A DNA stretch of 64,000 nt from Ciona intestinalis. Lineage: Eukaryota > Chordata > Ascidiacea > Phlebobranchia > Cionidae. Under the pieces are notes generated by a model. That model was not told the origin of the DNA. It saw only the letters and a program-made list of their open reading frames with translations, and ran no database searches. This document shows, piece after piece, positions 63,459-64,000 of this stretch; within the stretch, counting starts at the first letter, position 1, and each line of letters starts with the position of its first letter. The translations under genes were made by a program, and so were the position numbers. The stretch is taken from NCBI RefSeq assembly GCF_000224145.3, contig NC_020175.2:3238381-3302380 (forward strand), given 5' to 3'.

Positions 63459-63967
63459 ATGGAAACGCCAGAGAATTTAATCCGTGAGGATAACCCACTT
63501 CTGACGAAGCCGCAACGGCGGACTAAGTTTACGGATACATTTTGGATGGTGCTATTTTTGCTAATGCTTACAACTGTGGTCGGTATATCAGTATCCACTT
63601 TTCAAAACTGTATCTCGTCCCGATTCTTTCGCGGAATAGATTCGTGGGGCAATGTTTGCGGCGGCAGTGTCTCTACAAAGACTGTTGTCGCTGGAGTAAA
63701 CGGATCTGGGCAATCAAAGTCTGAAAATCCGTATTTGTGGAGTATGAGCTTTCAAACTGCAAGGGACGATAACAGCTTGAACTGTTTACGTTCAGCTAAG
63801 AATGCTACGTTTGTGAAGATTTGCGTAAAACTATGTCCGGGACGCATGAATATTACCAAAGAAAGCTGTCGAAAAGTTTTGGATGAAAATGGTTACAACC
63901 TGGAATACGCGGAGAAACAATGCCAAAATATAACTCAACGTGCCATAGAGTGCCCATCAAACTCAAA
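63459..63967 (+). CDS. Choline transporter-like protein (SLC44/CTL family), first exon
   Basis: First coding exon, 169 codons plus two bases, ending at a GTAAGT donor; the rest lies beyond the window. SLC44 proteins carry choline and related amines across plasma and mitochondrial membranes. The cytosolic N-terminus METPENLIRED is followed by TM1 (FWMVLFLLMLTTVVGISVST) and then the family hallmark GIDSWGNVCGG. The large Cys-rich, N-glycosylated first extracellular loop follows (NAT, NIT, NIT; CVKLCPG). The ATG at 63459 was chosen for its Kozak context (ATATGG after AAT); 63432 is an in-frame alternative adding nine residues. Confidence 0.88.
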
Positions 63968-63984
63968 GTAAGTTAGGCTATAGC

Positions 63985-64000
63985 CTATAGTAGGGTGGGG
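63985..64000. mobile_element. MITE left terminus, cut by window end
   Basis: Only 'tatagtagggtgggg' is visible, in the first intron of the SLC44 gene; orientation cannot be told. Confidence 0.7.

Overview
The window looks like an ascidian (sea squirt) chromosome, most likely Ciona. The reasons are small AT-rich genes with short GT-AG introns, animal gene families (HSCB, secreted carboxylesterase, cytochrome P450, fibrinogen-domain protein, two-pore K+ channel, SWEET, SLC44), polished N gaps, a tRNA-derived SINE and a very abundant ~195-bp MITE. The species call is inference. All splice models were built by hand, with reading phase checked across every junction.

Layout. 0-5.4 kb: a tandem pair of intronless succinyl-CoA ligase alpha genes (the first cut by the window start), then the six-exon Fe-S co-chaperone HSCB. 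6.0-12.4 kb (minus): a ten-exon secreted carboxylesterase. 14-27 kb: four related genes for small secreted peptides, two minus and two plus, with a ten-exon CYP2-like P450 between the last two. 27.1-30.9 kb: mostly unexplained, with a CRE-rich block and one weak micro-exon gene. 30.9-36.4 kb (minus): a fibrinogen-domain gene with one missing exon near an assembly gap. 36.4-48.3 kb: no convincing gene, a dozen MITE copies, and a T/G-rich plus strand that fits a long upstream intron of the next gene. 48.3-51.0 kb: an orphan rhodopsin-type GPCR with very long loops. 51.6-55.3 kb (minus): a secreted coiled-coil protein of unknown function whose introns hold six antisense tRNA-Ile(UAU) genes. 56.7-60.6 kb (minus): a two-pore K+ channel. 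61.6-63.1 kb (minus): a SWEET sugar transporter, divergent from an SLC44 choline-transporter-like gene cut by the window end.

Mobile DNA. I count 39 whole or partial MITE copies, nearly all between 13.5 and 47.1 kb. Several end within a few bases of splice sites, and one supplies the 3' splice site of a P450 exon. Also present are about ten SINE copies, one Harbinger-like MITE nested in a SINE, and one hAT-like MITE with an 8-bp target duplication. No retrovirus-like or Polinton-like element was recognised.

The strongest candidates for something new are the four-member secreted peptide family, with a conserved W-T-R-R-R-T-S-W core and two unrelated kinds of tail exon, and the antisense tRNA-Ile(UAU) array inside the introns of a secreted coiled-coil gene.
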